A stretch of DNA of 64,000 nt from Micromonospora sp. WMMD1128 (GTDB lineage: Bacteria > Actinomycetota > Actinomycetes > Mycobacteriales > Micromonosporaceae), in NCBI RefSeq assembly GCF_027497235.1, contig NZ_CP114902.1:6412001-6476000 (forward strand). Reading direction: 5' to 3'. Shown in pieces: positions 54,130 through 62,350 of this stretch; the first letter of the stretch is position 1, and every line of letters starts with the position of its first letter. The notes under the pieces were generated by a model. It did no database searches. It saw only the letters and a program-made list of their open reading frames with translations, and was not told the origin of the DNA. Position numbers and translations under genes: made by a program.

Positions 54130-54905
54130 GCCGTGCCCAACTGGCCGCGCAGGAACGAGATGTCGGCGCTCTGGCCCTCGACGCCGCCGGGCGTCTCGAC
54201 GATCACCGGCGCGCCGGCCGCCCGGATCACGGCCACCAGCAGATCCGGGTCGATCGTGCCGCCGGTGAGATTGTCGTGCCGGTCCTGACCCGAGTTGAAG
54301 GCGCCCTTGGAGTTGTTCGCGTGGATCAGGTCGATCCGCCCGGTGATCGCCTTCACCCGGTCGACCAGGCCCAGCAGTTCCTCACCGCCGGCGTACGCGT
54401 GGCAGGTGTCGAGGCAGAATCCGACCTCGTGGCCGTCGAGCGCGTCCCAGAGCCGGGCCAGCGCGTCCAGGTGCCGGGCGCAGGCGTTGTCACCGCCGGC
54501 GGTGTTCTCGATCAGGACCGGCAGCGGGAAGCCGCCGGCGTCCGCCGCGTACGCGAATGTCTTGCGCCAGTTGTCGAAGCCGACGGCGCGGTCGTCCCCG
54601 GCGTTGACGTGGCCGCCGTGCACGATCAACCCCTTGGCCCCGACGGCCGCCGCGGCGGTGGCGTGGCCGAGGAGCAGCTTGCGGCTGGGGATGCGGATCC
54701 GGTTGTTGAGCGTGGCCACGTTGATCACGTAGGGCGCGTGGACGTAGAGGTCGACGTCGGCGGCGCGCAGGCGCTCGGCGTCCGCCCGCGGCTTCGGGGC
54801 CTTCCAGCCCTGCGGGTCGGCGAGGAAGAACTGCGCCGCCTCCGCACCCCGGGCGTTCGCCTCGGCCAGCGGGTCGGTCGGATCGACGTGGGCTCCGATT
54901 CGCAT
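54126..54905 (-). CDS. nfo: Deoxyribonuclease IV (AP endonuclease)
   Basis: It cuts DNA at abasic sites in base-excision repair. The 259-residue TIM barrel has metal ligands in the usual places: MRIGAHVDPTDP, YVHAPYVINVA, LIVHGGHVN, VLIENTAGGDNACA, GFCLDTCHAYAGG, LIHANNSKGAFNSGQDRHDN and VIVETPG. Start is ATG 54905. It is read away from rpsF and is coupled to the downstream membrane-protein gene, a pairing with no obvious functional link. Confidence 0.92.
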   Translation of the reverse strand: MRIGAHVDPTDPLAEANARGAEAAQFFLADPQGWKAPKPRADAERLRAADVDLYVHAPYVINVATLNNRIRIPSRKLLLGHATAAAAVGAKGLIVHGGHVNAGDDRAVGFDNWRKTFAYAADAGGFPLPVLIENTAGGDNACARHLDALARLWDALDGHEVGFCLDTCHAYAGGEELLGLVDRVKAITGRIDLIHANNSKGAFNSGQDRHDNLTGGTIDPDLLVAVIRAAGAPVIVETPGGVEGQSADISFLRGQLGTA

Positions 54906-55527
54906 GCAGGGCAGCCTACGTCGCGACGGTGACACCCGCCGCGCCGCGCGCGGGACGGCCGCGTCACCACCCGGCCCGGCGGTCGTTGTCCGAGGTGGGA
55001 TCGATGGTCGACGCTTCACCCGGACGTGGTCCACAGCACGGGACGGGTGAGGCGGGCCCCCGGCGACGGGACGCCCCGCCGTGCGGCCCGGCACGACGGG
55101 GCGGGATCTCCCGTCATCCAGGCTCGGCGCGCCAGTTGGACGAATTCCTGCATTTACCCCAAGTGGTGACGAGAGCCGTTGTATGGTCAGACCAGGTGAC
55201 AACATGATAAAGCTCCGCGGGGCGTCCTCGATCCAACCTCATCGGTGTGGTCGTTCCTCCCCAGGTCCCACCCAAGGAATGCGGACGGGACGCCCCGCGG
55301 CCCCGTGGACAGGGGCCCACCTGCCCGGCGCCATGCCGGCGGTGGGCCCCTTGTCGCCGCGTCCCGGGCCGTCCGGACCACCGGCCCGGGCATGATCGTC
55401 CGGACCGGCTATCCTGGTGCGGTTGTCCGCGTCCGGCCGGGTTCCCCCGGCGTCGGGCGGGCCACGACGCACGACCTCCTGCCACGGAAGGACCGTGGCC
55501 GCCTAGCCCACAGGAGGTGAGCACGTC
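54906..55527. promoter_or_regulatory. Divergent nfo/rpsF region with palindrome and leader hairpin
   Basis: No gene is seen in 622 bases. TGGTCAGACCA at 55184-55194 is a perfect odd palindrome like GntR/FadR-type operators. A hairpin with 11-bp arms AGGGGCCCACC (55311-55321) and GGTGGGCCCCT (55341-55351) lies in the probable rpsF leader and could act in control of the ribosomal-protein operon. The rest is unremarkable. Confidence 0.45.
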
Positions 55528-55818
55528 TTGCGTCACTATGAAGTCATGGTGATCCTCGATCCCAGCCTCGAGGAGCGCACCGTCGCCCCGTCTCTCGACA
55601 CGTACCTGAACGTGATCCGGACCGCGGGTGGCTCGGTGGAGAAGACCGACGTGTGGGGCCGCCGGCGCCTCGCGTACGAGATCAACAAGAAGGCCGAGGG
55701 CATCTACGCCGTCGTGGACCTCCAGGCGACGCCGGAGGCCGTGGCTGAGCTGGACCGTCAGCTCCGACTCAACGAGTCGGTGCTGCGCACCAAGGTCATT
55801 CGCCCGGAGATGCGCTGA
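55528..55818 (+). CDS. rpsF: Ribosomal protein bS6
   Basis: A 30S subunit protein of 96 residues that pairs with bS18. The sequence has the bS6 core: [57 protein letters not shown] and [15 protein letters not shown]. The start is TTG at 55528, with a near-perfect CAGGAGGTGA upstream that decides it. It begins the rpsF-ssb-rpsR-rplI operon. Confidence 0.97.
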   Translation: MRHYEVMVILDPSLEERTVAPSLDTYLNVIRTAGGSVEKTDVWGRRRLAYEINKKAEGIYAVVDLQATPEAVAELDRQLRLNESVLRTKVIRPEMR

Positions 55819-55917
55819 GCATCTAGGACCCGACACGTCCGGATCAAGCCTCATCCGCGATGTCGGAGGGCTCTGAGAGCCTGTACGACACAACGATGAG
55901 TGCGCGAGGAGATGGTC

Positions 55918-56436
55918 ATGGCAGGAGACACCACCATCACGGTCATCGGCAACCTGACCGATGACCCCGAGTTGCGGTTCACCCCCTCCGGCGCGGCGGT
56001 CGCCAAGTTCCGGGTCGCTTCCACGCCCCGGTTCATGGACAAGGCGTCCGGCGAGTGGAAGGACGGCGAGCCGCTGTTCCTCTCGTGCACGGTCTGGCGC
56101 CAGGCCGCCGAGAACGTCGCCGAGTCGCTGCAACGCGGCGCCCGGGTGATCGTGTCCGGCCGGCTGCGTCAGCGGTCGTACGAGACCCGCGAGGGCGAGA
56201 AGCGCACCGTCATCGAGCTGGAGGTCGACGAGATCGGCCCGTCCCTGCGCTACGCCACGGCGAAGGTGCAGAAGATGTCCCGCTCCGGTGGCGGAGGCGG
56301 CGGCTTCGGCGGTGGTGGCGGTGGTGGCCAGGGTGGCGGCGGAGGCAACTTCGACGACCCCTGGGCCTCGGCTGCACCGGCCCCCTCCCGCGCCGGTTCG
56401 GGCGGCGGAAACTTCGACGAGGAGCCCCCGTTCTGA
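55918..56436 (+). CDS. ssb: Single-stranded DNA-binding protein
   Basis: SSB coats single-stranded DNA in replication and repair. The 172-residue protein has the OB fold ([56 protein letters not shown]) to about 110, a Gly-rich linker and the acidic tip NFDEEPPF that recruits partners. I chose the ATG at 55918, which follows GAGGAG by 7 bases and gives MAGDTTITV; upstream in-frame starts at 55912 and 55900 are possible. It lies between rpsF and rpsR, as in M. tuberculosis. Confidence 0.96.
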   Translation: MAGDTTITVIGNLTDDPELRFTPSGAAVAKFRVASTPRFMDKASGEWKDGEPLFLSCTVWRQAAENVAESLQRGARVIVSGRLRQRSYETREGEKRTVIELEVDEIGPSLRYATAKVQKMSRSGGGGGGFGGGGGGGQGGGGGNFDDPWASAAPAPSRAGSGGGNFDEEPPF

Positions 56437-56477
56437 TGGCGCCGAGCGCCCGCGATCGCAAACCAGGAGCAAGAGCA

Positions 56478-56717
56478 ATGGCGAAGGCTGCGGCACTGCG
56501 CAAGCCGAAGAAGAAGGTGAACCCGCTCGACAAGGACGGGATCACCTATATCGATTACAAGGACACCGCGCTGCTGCGCAAGTTCATCTCCGACCGCGGC
56601 AAGATCCGCGCTCGACGGGTGACCGGCGTTACCTCGCAGCAGCAGCGGCAGATCGCCCGTGCGGTCAAGAACGCCCGCGAGATGGCGCTCCTGCCGTACA
56701 CGGCCACGGCCCGCTGA
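56478..56717 (+). CDS. rpsR: Ribosomal protein bS18, zinc-free (C-minus) form
   Basis: The 79-residue bS18 of the 30S platform has [20 protein letters not shown] and [20 protein letters not shown], then [15 protein letters not shown], the normal core. The zinc-binding Cys residues expected in the main actinobacterial copy are absent: the usual CxFC position reads NPLDKDG, and the usual TGNC reads TGVT. So this is a C-minus form, which in other actinobacteria is induced under zinc limitation, yet it occupies the main operon. The ATG 56478 has CAGGAGC upstream. Confidence 0.95.
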   Translation: MAKAAALRKPKKKVNPLDKDGITYIDYKDTALLRKFISDRGKIRARRVTGVTSQQQRQIARAVKNAREMALLPYTATAR

Positions 56718-56731
56718 GAGGGGGGACGGAC

Positions 56732-57178
56732 ATGAAGATCATCCTCACTCAGGAGGTGTCCGGCCTCGGCTCTCCGGGCGACATCGTCGAGGTCAAGGAC
56801 GGCTTCGGCCGTAACTACCTGCTGCCGCAGGGCTTCGCGATCGGCTGGACCAAGGGCGCCGAGAAGCAGGTCACGGTCATCAAGCGGGCCCGCTCGGCCC
56901 GGGACGTCCGCGACCTCGACCACGCCAACGAGATCAAGGGCCAGCTCGAGGGCCTGAAGGTCAACCTGAAGGCCCGTGCCGGCGACGGCGGTCGACTCTT
57001 CGGCTCGGTCACGCCGGCCGAGATCGTCGACGCCGTCAAGGCCGCCGGCGGTCCGACCCTGGACCGTCGCCGGCTGGAGACGCCCGGCCACATCAAGTCG
57101 CTCGGCGCCTACCCGGTCAGCATCCGGCTGCACCCCGAGGTGACCGCCAAGTTCGACCTGCACGTGGTCAAGGACTGA
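56732..57178 (+). CDS. rplI: Ribosomal protein bL9
   Basis: A 50S subunit protein of 148 residues. The N-terminal domain [20 protein letters not shown] and [19 protein letters not shown] is followed by the connecting helix ([19 protein letters not shown]) and the C-terminal rRNA-binding domain ([36 protein letters not shown]). GAGAGGGGGG precedes the ATG. It is the last gene of the operon, followed by a terminator. Confidence 0.97.
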   Translation: MKIILTQEVSGLGSPGDIVEVKDGFGRNYLLPQGFAIGWTKGAEKQVTVIKRARSARDVRDLDHANEIKGQLEGLKVNLKARAGDGGRLFGSVTPAEIVDAVKAAGGPTLDRRRLETPGHIKSLGAYPVSIRLHPEVTAKFDLHVVKD

Positions 57179-57199
57179 CGCGACACACCGCACCACGGA

Positions 57200-57231
57200 A
57201 CGGCCCGCACCGGACAACCGGCGCGGGCCGT
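57200..57231 (+). terminator. Rho-independent terminator of the rpsF-rplI operon
   Basis: Arms ACGGCCCGCACCGG (57200-57213) and CCGGCGCGGGCCGT (57218-57231), 14 bp with one mismatch, a 4-base loop and a following TTTT. Confidence 0.85.
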
Positions 57232-57286
57232 TTTCGCTCTCGACGACGGACGCCGCGTCCCACGTGAGGGACCGCCGCGCCCCGCG

Positions 57287-58831
57287 TCAGCCGATCGCCT
57301 GACCGGTCACCGCGCTGATCACCACCGTGGACAGTCCACCACCCACCACGGCCGCCGCCAACGCCACCGTCGCCGACCGCCACGTCGTCCCGACCTGACG
57401 CAACAGCACCGCCACCACGAGGCTGCTCACCAACGCCAGCCCGAACCGCGGCACCGCCGCCGACAACGACGCGAACGCGTGCGCCCGGGGCGAGTCGCAG
57501 CCACCACCGCTGATGTCCGTCACACACCCCGGCGGGGCCGCCCCGTCCAGAAACACCAGACCGAAGAAGAGCAGCACCGCCGGCACCAGATAGCAGGCGG
57601 CCGTGTAGACCAACGGCCGCAACGGCCCACCCGGATCCGGATCCAGCAGGTCGTCCTCGATCCGCCGGCTCCACGAACCGCCGCCGGCCGTACCCGCCCC
57701 CCACCGGCCGGCCGAACCACCGGACCCGACCGGCTCCGCCGACCGACGCCGAGGCGCGCTCTGCGGACGCGGAGCGGAGTACGCGACCATCGGCGACCGC
57801 GGCGCCGACGTCGGCGTCTCCATCCACCGCGGGTCGTCCCCCGCCAACCGGGTGCCCGACCAGAACTCCTCGACCTGCTCCGGCGACGCCCAGCCCTCCC
57901 GCACCGGTGGCGACGTACGCTCCCACGGGTCGACCGCCGGATACCGGTCGCCGGTGTCGCGCACCCGGTCCAGGTGCCCGGTGTCGGTGAACCGGTCCCA
58001 CTCGCCGGTGTGCTCCGTCCGGTCCCACCCGCGCTCCGCCTGCTCCCACCGGTTGCCGGTGGACGTCCGACCCCACGCGTGCACGCCCGACGCGTCCCAC
58101 GGATCGACCGCCGGCTGCTCCGCCGGCGGCGGCTCGACGGCCCGACTCCGGTCCCACGGATCCGGCTCGGCCGAACGGCCCCGATCCCACGGGTCCACCG
58201 CCGGCGGCGGCCAGGACGAACCCGTCGTCGACCGCGGGCTCCGCCGGGTCGGCTGCTCGGCCGCCCACCCGCCGGTGTCACCATCCGAGCCCGCCTCCTC
58301 CGGCAGCCCCGACCAGGTCACCTGCGGTCGCCGGGTGGCCGCCCGTCGGGGACGGCTCCGCGGCGCCGTCCCCGACACCGGCTCGTCCTCCGACTCGGCC
58401 CGCCGGCTCCCGACGTACCCCCGCTCGTGCGGGGCGTCGATGGTCCACTCGGCGGTGTGGTCCGGCACCGGCCCGGCGCCGATGGCCCGCAGCTCGCGCC
58501 GGCCCTCGTCCCGACGCCACCCGACGTCACCCCGCCAACCGCCGCCCGAGGACGGCGACTCCGCCTCGACGTCGGTCTCGTCGTCGTCCGGCGCGGCGTG
58601 GCGCCCGCCGCCGTCCGCCCGGCTGATCCCCGACTCCACCGCCCAACGCGGAAGATAGGCGTCGACCGGCTCGTCCTGGCCACGCTCGATCGCCCGCCGT
58701 CGGCTCGGGGTGCGCTGGCGCTCCGGCACGTACGAGTCGACCCGGCGCGGACCGGCGGAATCGTCCCAGGAACCGCTCGGCCGGCGCTCGCGCGGGCTGT
58801 CCTCCCCGCTTCCCCAGTCCCGGTGTCTCAC
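57287..58831 (-). CDS. Membrane protein with long Trp-motif cytoplasmic region
   Basis: The 514-residue protein is mostly a disordered, Arg/Pro/Asp-rich region of about 390 residues with repeated DPWDR/DPWER-type motifs (AVDPWDRGR, EPDPWDRSR, AVDPWDASG, AVDPWERTS) and several EWDR/GWDR units. Three or four membrane helices make up the last 120 residues (VYTAACYLVPAVLLFFGLVF; FGLALVSSLVVAVLLR; ATVALAAAVVGGGLSTVVIS), with a short loop bearing a Cys pair (PGCVTDISGGGCDS). I do not recognise a family. GTG at 58831 is the first start after the gap; a longer frame to 59407 overlaps the dnaB promoter. It is divergent from dnaB. Confidence 0.72.
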   Translation of the reverse strand: MRHRDWGSGEDSPRERRPSGSWDDSAGPRRVDSYVPERQRTPSRRRAIERGQDEPVDAYLPRWAVESGISRADGGGRHAAPDDDETDVEAESPSSGGGWRGDVGWRRDEGRRELRAIGAGPVPDHTAEWTIDAPHERGYVGSRRAESEDEPVSGTAPRSRPRRAATRRPQVTWSGLPEEAGSDGDTGGWAAEQPTRRSPRSTTGSSWPPPAVDPWDRGRSAEPDPWDRSRAVEPPPAEQPAVDPWDASGVHAWGRTSTGNRWEQAERGWDRTEHTGEWDRFTDTGHLDRVRDTGDRYPAVDPWERTSPPVREGWASPEQVEEFWSGTRLAGDDPRWMETPTSAPRSPMVAYSAPRPQSAPRRRSAEPVGSGGSAGRWGAGTAGGGSWSRRIEDDLLDPDPGGPLRPLVYTAACYLVPAVLLFFGLVFLDGAAPPGCVTDISGGGCDSPRAHAFASLSAAVPRFGLALVSSLVVAVLLRQVGTTWRSATVALAAAVVGGGLSTVVISAVTGQAIG

Positions 58832-59225
58832 GGCCGGAGCGTGACCTCTCTCAACCCGAAAAGTGCAATCCGCTGTCAAGGTGCAGCCGTTCGCAGCGAT
58901 AGTACGGGACGAACGGCGCAAAGGCTCGACCTGAAATCTTCCGTCCACAGGGTGGGGACGGGAAAAGCCCAGCTCAGAAGCGATTGGCCCGGAATTCCCC
59001 ATCACTTTTCCACACCCTGTGCACACCCTGCGCACATGCCGACCCCCCTGCGTCCACAGGTTGTCCCGAGGCTCGTCCACCGGCCCTGTTGGTGGCTGAC
59101 CTCGGGTTCCGTATCGTGGCCAGCGACCGCCGGGCGATGACCCCCGATCGACCGGAGGGTCGGCGGAAGTTGTCATACCCCGGCGATAGAGCTGGACACG
59201 ATCCGACGCAGCAAGGGGGGAACCC
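58832..59225. promoter_or_regulatory. Divergent region upstream of dnaB
   Basis: The 394-base region has no gene. It includes TTTCCACACC and GTCCACAGGTTGTCC-like sequences that only loosely resemble DnaA boxes. The dnaB start has AAGGGGGG just upstream. No clear promoter hexamers are visible. Confidence 0.35.
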
Positions 59226-60629
59226 GTGTCGGTCACCGACGAGACGCGCGCGGACCGGACCGGGGGGCAACCGTCCGAGCCGCCACGGCGGGATGCGTCC
59301 TTCGAGAAGACACCACCCCAGGACGTGGCCGCCGAGCAGTGTGTCCTCGGCGGCATGCTGCTCTCCAAGGACGCCATCGCGGACGTCGTGGAGATCCTCA
59401 AGACCAACGACTTCTACCGCCCGGTGCACGCCACCATCTTCGACGCGATCCTCGACATCTACGGCCGCGGCGAGCCCGCCGACCCGATCACGGTCGCGGC
59501 GGCGCTCGCCGACGCCGGCGACCTCGCCCGGATCGGCGGCGCGCCCTACCTGCACACCCTGATCGCCAGCGTGCCCACCGCCGCCAACGCGGCCTACTAC
59601 GCCCGCATCGTCGGCGAGCGGGCCGTGCTCCGCCGGCTGGTCGAGGCCGGCACCCGGATCGTGCAGCTCGGCTACGGCACCGGCCAGGGCGGCAGCCGCG
59701 ACGTCGACGACATCGTCGACCTCGCCCAGCAGGCCGTCTACGAGATCACCGAGAAGCGGGTGAGCGAGGACTTCGCCATCCTGGCCGACATGCTCCAGCC
59801 GACGCTTGACGAGATCGAGGCGGTCGGTGCCCAGGGCGGCGTGATGACCGGTGTGCCGACCGGCTTCACCGACCTCGACCGCCTGCTCAACGGCCTGCAC
59901 GCGGGGCAGTTGATCATCGTGGCCGGCCGGCCTGGTCTGGGCAAATCGACCGCATCAATGGATTTTGCCCGAAATGCCGCCATTCGCGCCAACCAGGCCG
60001 CCGCCATCTTCTCGCTGGAGATGAGCAAGGTCGAGATCGTCATGCGACTGCTCTCGGCCGAGGCTCGCGTGCCACTGCACGTGCTGCGCAGCGGGCAGCT
60101 CTCCGACGACGACTGGACCAAGCTGGCGCGCTGCATGGGCGAGATCAGCGAGGCGCCGCTCTTCGTCGACGACACGCCGAGCATGAACCTGATGGAGATC
60201 CGGGCGAAGGCGCGCCGGCTCAAGCAGAAGCACGACCTGAAGCTGATCGTCGTCGACTACCTCCAGCTGATGACCTCACCGAAGCGCACCGAGAGTCGGC
60301 AGCAGGAGGTCGCGGACCTCTCCCGTGGCCTGAAGCTACTGGCCAAGGAGGTCGAGTGCCCGGTGATCGCGGTGAGTCAGCTGAACCGTGGTCCGGAGCA
60401 GCGCACCGACAAGCGCCCTCAGTTGTCCGATTTGCGTGAATCGGGATCTATTGAGCAAGATGCGGACGTTGTAATACTTTTGCACCGTGACGACTACTAC
60501 GACAAGGAGTCGCCCCGGGCGGGGGAGGCGGACTTCATAATCGCCAAACACAGGAACGGTCCGACCGACACGGTGACGGTCGCAGCCCAGCTACACCTGT
60601 CGCGATTCGTGGACATGGCGATCGTATGA
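59226..60629 (+). CDS. dnaB: Replicative DNA helicase DnaB (intein-free)
   Basis: DnaB is the hexameric 5'-3' helicase of the replication fork. The 467-residue protein has the N-terminal primase-contact domain (PPQDVAAEQCVLGGMLLSKD), linker, and RecA-like domain with Walker A GRPGLGKST (233-241), Walker B LIVVDYLQLM, and SDLRESGSIEQDADVVILLHR. The length is that of an intein-free DnaB; the M. tuberculosis dnaB carries an intein. In contrast to the rest of the gene, codons around Walker A (59931-59984) and around ESG/SIEQDAD (60417-60488) mostly end in A or T. GTG at 59226 has AAGGGGGG upstream. The last bases overlap the next gene. Confidence 0.97.
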   Translation: MSVTDETRADRTGGQPSEPPRRDASFEKTPPQDVAAEQCVLGGMLLSKDAIADVVEILKTNDFYRPVHATIFDAILDIYGRGEPADPITVAAALADAGDLARIGGAPYLHTLIASVPTAANAAYYARIVGERAVLRRLVEAGTRIVQLGYGTGQGGSRDVDDIVDLAQQAVYEITEKRVSEDFAILADMLQPTLDEIEAVGAQGGVMTGVPTGFTDLDRLLNGLHAGQLIIVAGRPGLGKSTASMDFARNAAIRANQAAAIFSLEMSKVEIVMRLLSAEARVPLHVLRSGQLSDDDWTKLARCMGEISEAPLFVDDTPSMNLMEIRAKARRLKQKHDLKLIVVDYLQLMTSPKRTESRQQEVADLSRGLKLLAKEVECPVIAVSQLNRGPEQRTDKRPQLSDLRESGSIEQDADVVILLHRDDYYDKESPRAGEADFIIAKHRNGPTDTVTVAAQLHLSRFVDMAIV

Positions 60630-61564
60630 CCAACGTTGGTCACCGGCTGACTCCTATCGAGCGGAAGGAGATCATCAGCCGCGCGGCCAGTGGTGAAAGC
60701 CTCACAGCTATCGGCCTGCATTTTGGCGTCACAAGGCAGGCGGTTCGGGCGGTGCTCCGCGCCAACGGAGTAGCGGGGCGTCGCACGGGCAAGCTGACGG
60801 ACGCCCAGCGAAACGAGGTCGTGAGCAGGTTCGTCGGTGGAGCCTCACTCAGCCGAATCGCTGCCGAGTTCGGTGTGACGGCACCGTCGGTGCGTGGCCT
60901 GCTCTTGCGCAGGGGCGTGGAGATCCAGTCCGTGTCGCACGGCTTGCGGCACGACGCCTTCGACAGCTTCGAGCCAGATACCTGCTACTGGCTCGGGTTC
61001 CTGTTCGCCGATGGGTGCGTCAGCTACCGGGCGGGTCACCTGCCGCAAATCTCGGTCGGTCTAGCCGCACGGGACCGGGAACACCTGGTCGCGCTCCGGA
61101 ACTATCTCGGATGTCAGAACAGCATCTCGCCGACGAGTCCAACTCACGGCTCGTGCCAGTTCTCCGTGCGCTCCCAGCGGCTGGCGGACCGGCTCATCGA
61201 GTTGGGTCGGTATCAGCAGACGCTCGATGAACGGCTGGTGGCCTCACGGGACTTCTGGCGCGGCGTTGTCGATGGCGACGGCTCGCTTGGCATCTATCAG
61301 CGGCCTGCCCCGAGCACTGCCTCGCTTGCTCAACTCAGGGTCGTGGGACGGCGGCACCTGCTGGAGTCGTTCGTGGCATTCCTCGAGTGTGAAGGAATCG
61401 TCGGACTCTCGGTGCGACCGCACCGGAGCATCTTCAGCGTGGGGACTACGTGCGGACCGGCCGAGCGAATAGCCAAGTTGTTGTATGAGGACGCCGGCAC
61501 GGCGCTGGCCCGTAAGGCGGAAATCGCAGCCCGAATGATCACACGGCAGTGCGGAAGAGCTTGA
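60626..61564 (+). CDS. Free-standing LAGLIDADG homing endonuclease with two N-terminal HTH domains
   Basis: The 312-residue protein has two helix-turn-helix units (about 11-48, LTAIGLHFGVTRQAVRAVL; and 58-95, LSRIAAEFGVTAPSVRGLL), then a LAGLIDADG endonuclease with both helices: WLGFLFADGC (122-131) and WRGVVDGDGSLG (211-222), acidic residues intact. No splicing motifs (no N-terminal Cys block, no HN) are present, so it is not an intein. ATG overlaps the dnaB stop (ATGA), so it should be translated by coupling to dnaB. GC content and codon use are lower and more mixed than in the neighbours, a sign of transfer. Confidence 0.88.
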   Translation: MTNVGHRLTPIERKEIISRAASGESLTAIGLHFGVTRQAVRAVLRANGVAGRRTGKLTDAQRNEVVSRFVGGASLSRIAAEFGVTAPSVRGLLLRRGVEIQSVSHGLRHDAFDSFEPDTCYWLGFLFADGCVSYRAGHLPQISVGLAARDREHLVALRNYLGCQNSISPTSPTHGSCQFSVRSQRLADRLIELGRYQQTLDERLVASRDFWRGVVDGDGSLGIYQRPAPSTASLAQLRVVGRRHLLESFVAFLECEGIVGLSVRPHRSIFSVGTTCGPAERIAKLLYEDAGTALARKAEIAARMITRQCGRA

Positions 61565-61575
61565 TCTGAGCCCGG

Positions 61576-62256
61576 TCAGCCCAGGAGGGGGAACCAGCCC
61601 GCCGCCTCGCCCAACTCGAACCGGTCCCGGTCGGTCAGCGGCACCCGGCCGGTGGCCTTGAGCAGATATTCGTGGTCGTCCCAGCCGGCCGGTCGCACCG
61701 CGTCGTCGCAGAGCAGGCCGTCCATCGTGGTCACCGCCACCCGGGTCGGGTCGGCCGCCGGGAGCGGCGCGTCCGGCAGGTCCAGCACCAGGTCGAGGTG
61801 GTGCACGACCGCCTCGGTGGTCAGGGTCGCCAGCAGATCGGGTACGCGCAGCACGTGCCCCTGGGTGGTCACGTACCCCTCCGGGTCCGCTGCGGCGGCG
61901 GCGCGGACGGCGGCCGGGGCGGTGTCGGACCAGATCCGGACCACGCCGCTGGGCCGGTCGAAGGCGGTGGCCGAACGGCGGACCCACCAGGCGTGCTTCG
62001 CGCCGGCGTCGTCGTCGCCGGGGGTGAACCCGCGCCAGTAGCTGACATCGTCCACGTCGGCCGGGCCGGGCACCGGGCTGGCCAGCGCCACGAGCGCGCG
62101 TTGGGCGTCGCCGAGCACGTGGACGAGCAGATCGGCGACGAGCCAGCCCCGGCAGCGGGTCGGTCGTTGCAGGCCGGCGTCGTCGAGCGGGGTGACGGCG
62201 GCGGTGATGCCGGCGTACGCCTGGGCCAGTGCCTCGTGCGGCCGGATCGGGCTCAT
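61576..62256 (-). CDS. Maleylpyruvate isomerase/mycothiol-dependent (DinB-like) family protein
   Basis: The 226-residue protein begins MSPIRPHEALAQAYAGITAA and has the mycothiol-dependent maleylpyruvate isomerase N-terminal fold: TRCRGWLVADLLVHVLGDAQ, with a His for metal binding, and TLTTEAVVHHLDLVLDLPDAP with further His and Asp ligands. Many such proteins are of unknown substrate and act in mycothiol-linked chemistry or detoxification. The ATG at 62256 gives the family start; a longer frame to 62292 lacks support. It converges with the endonuclease gene, with 11 bases between the stops. Confidence 0.78.
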   Translation of the reverse strand: MSPIRPHEALAQAYAGITAAVTPLDDAGLQRPTRCRGWLVADLLVHVLGDAQRALVALASPVPGPADVDDVSYWRGFTPGDDDAGAKHAWWVRRSATAFDRPSGVVRIWSDTAPAAVRAAAAADPEGYVTTQGHVLRVPDLLATLTTEAVVHHLDLVLDLPDAPLPAADPTRVAVTTMDGLLCDDAVRPAGWDDHEYLLKATGRVPLTDRDRFELGEAAGWFPLLG

Positions 62257-62293
62257 GTGGGTGAGCCTGCCACGGCGCGCGGTGGTCGGCACG

Positions 62294-62346
62294 GTTAGGC
62301 GGGGCCCCTTCCTATCGCCTAGGCGTTAAGAAGGGCCCCCTCCTTA
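62294..62346. repeat. Palindromic repeat between two leftward genes, possible terminator
   Basis: GGGGCCCCTT (62301-62310) and AAGGGCCCCC (62331-62340) pair with one mismatch, and the loop contains the 10-base palindrome CGCCTAGGCG. Outer bases GGTTAGG and CCTTACC extend the pairing loosely. It lies just past the stop codon of the zinc-finger gene and can terminate it. Confidence 0.6.
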
Positions 62347-62350
62347 CCCA

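Noticed and set aside
54929..55395. Small frames upstream of rpsF
   Set aside because: They overlap each other in several frames, lack ribosome sites and have no recognisable protein features.
59226..60629. Intein in dnaB
   Set aside because: Searched at the Walker A and ESG/SIEQDAD sites. The protein is continuous and of normal length, so no intein is present; only the codon anomalies remain.
60626..61564. The endonuclease gene as a C-terminal intein fragment or split intein of dnaB
   Set aside because: DnaB is complete without it, and there is no C-terminal HN block or splice-type N-terminal Cys.
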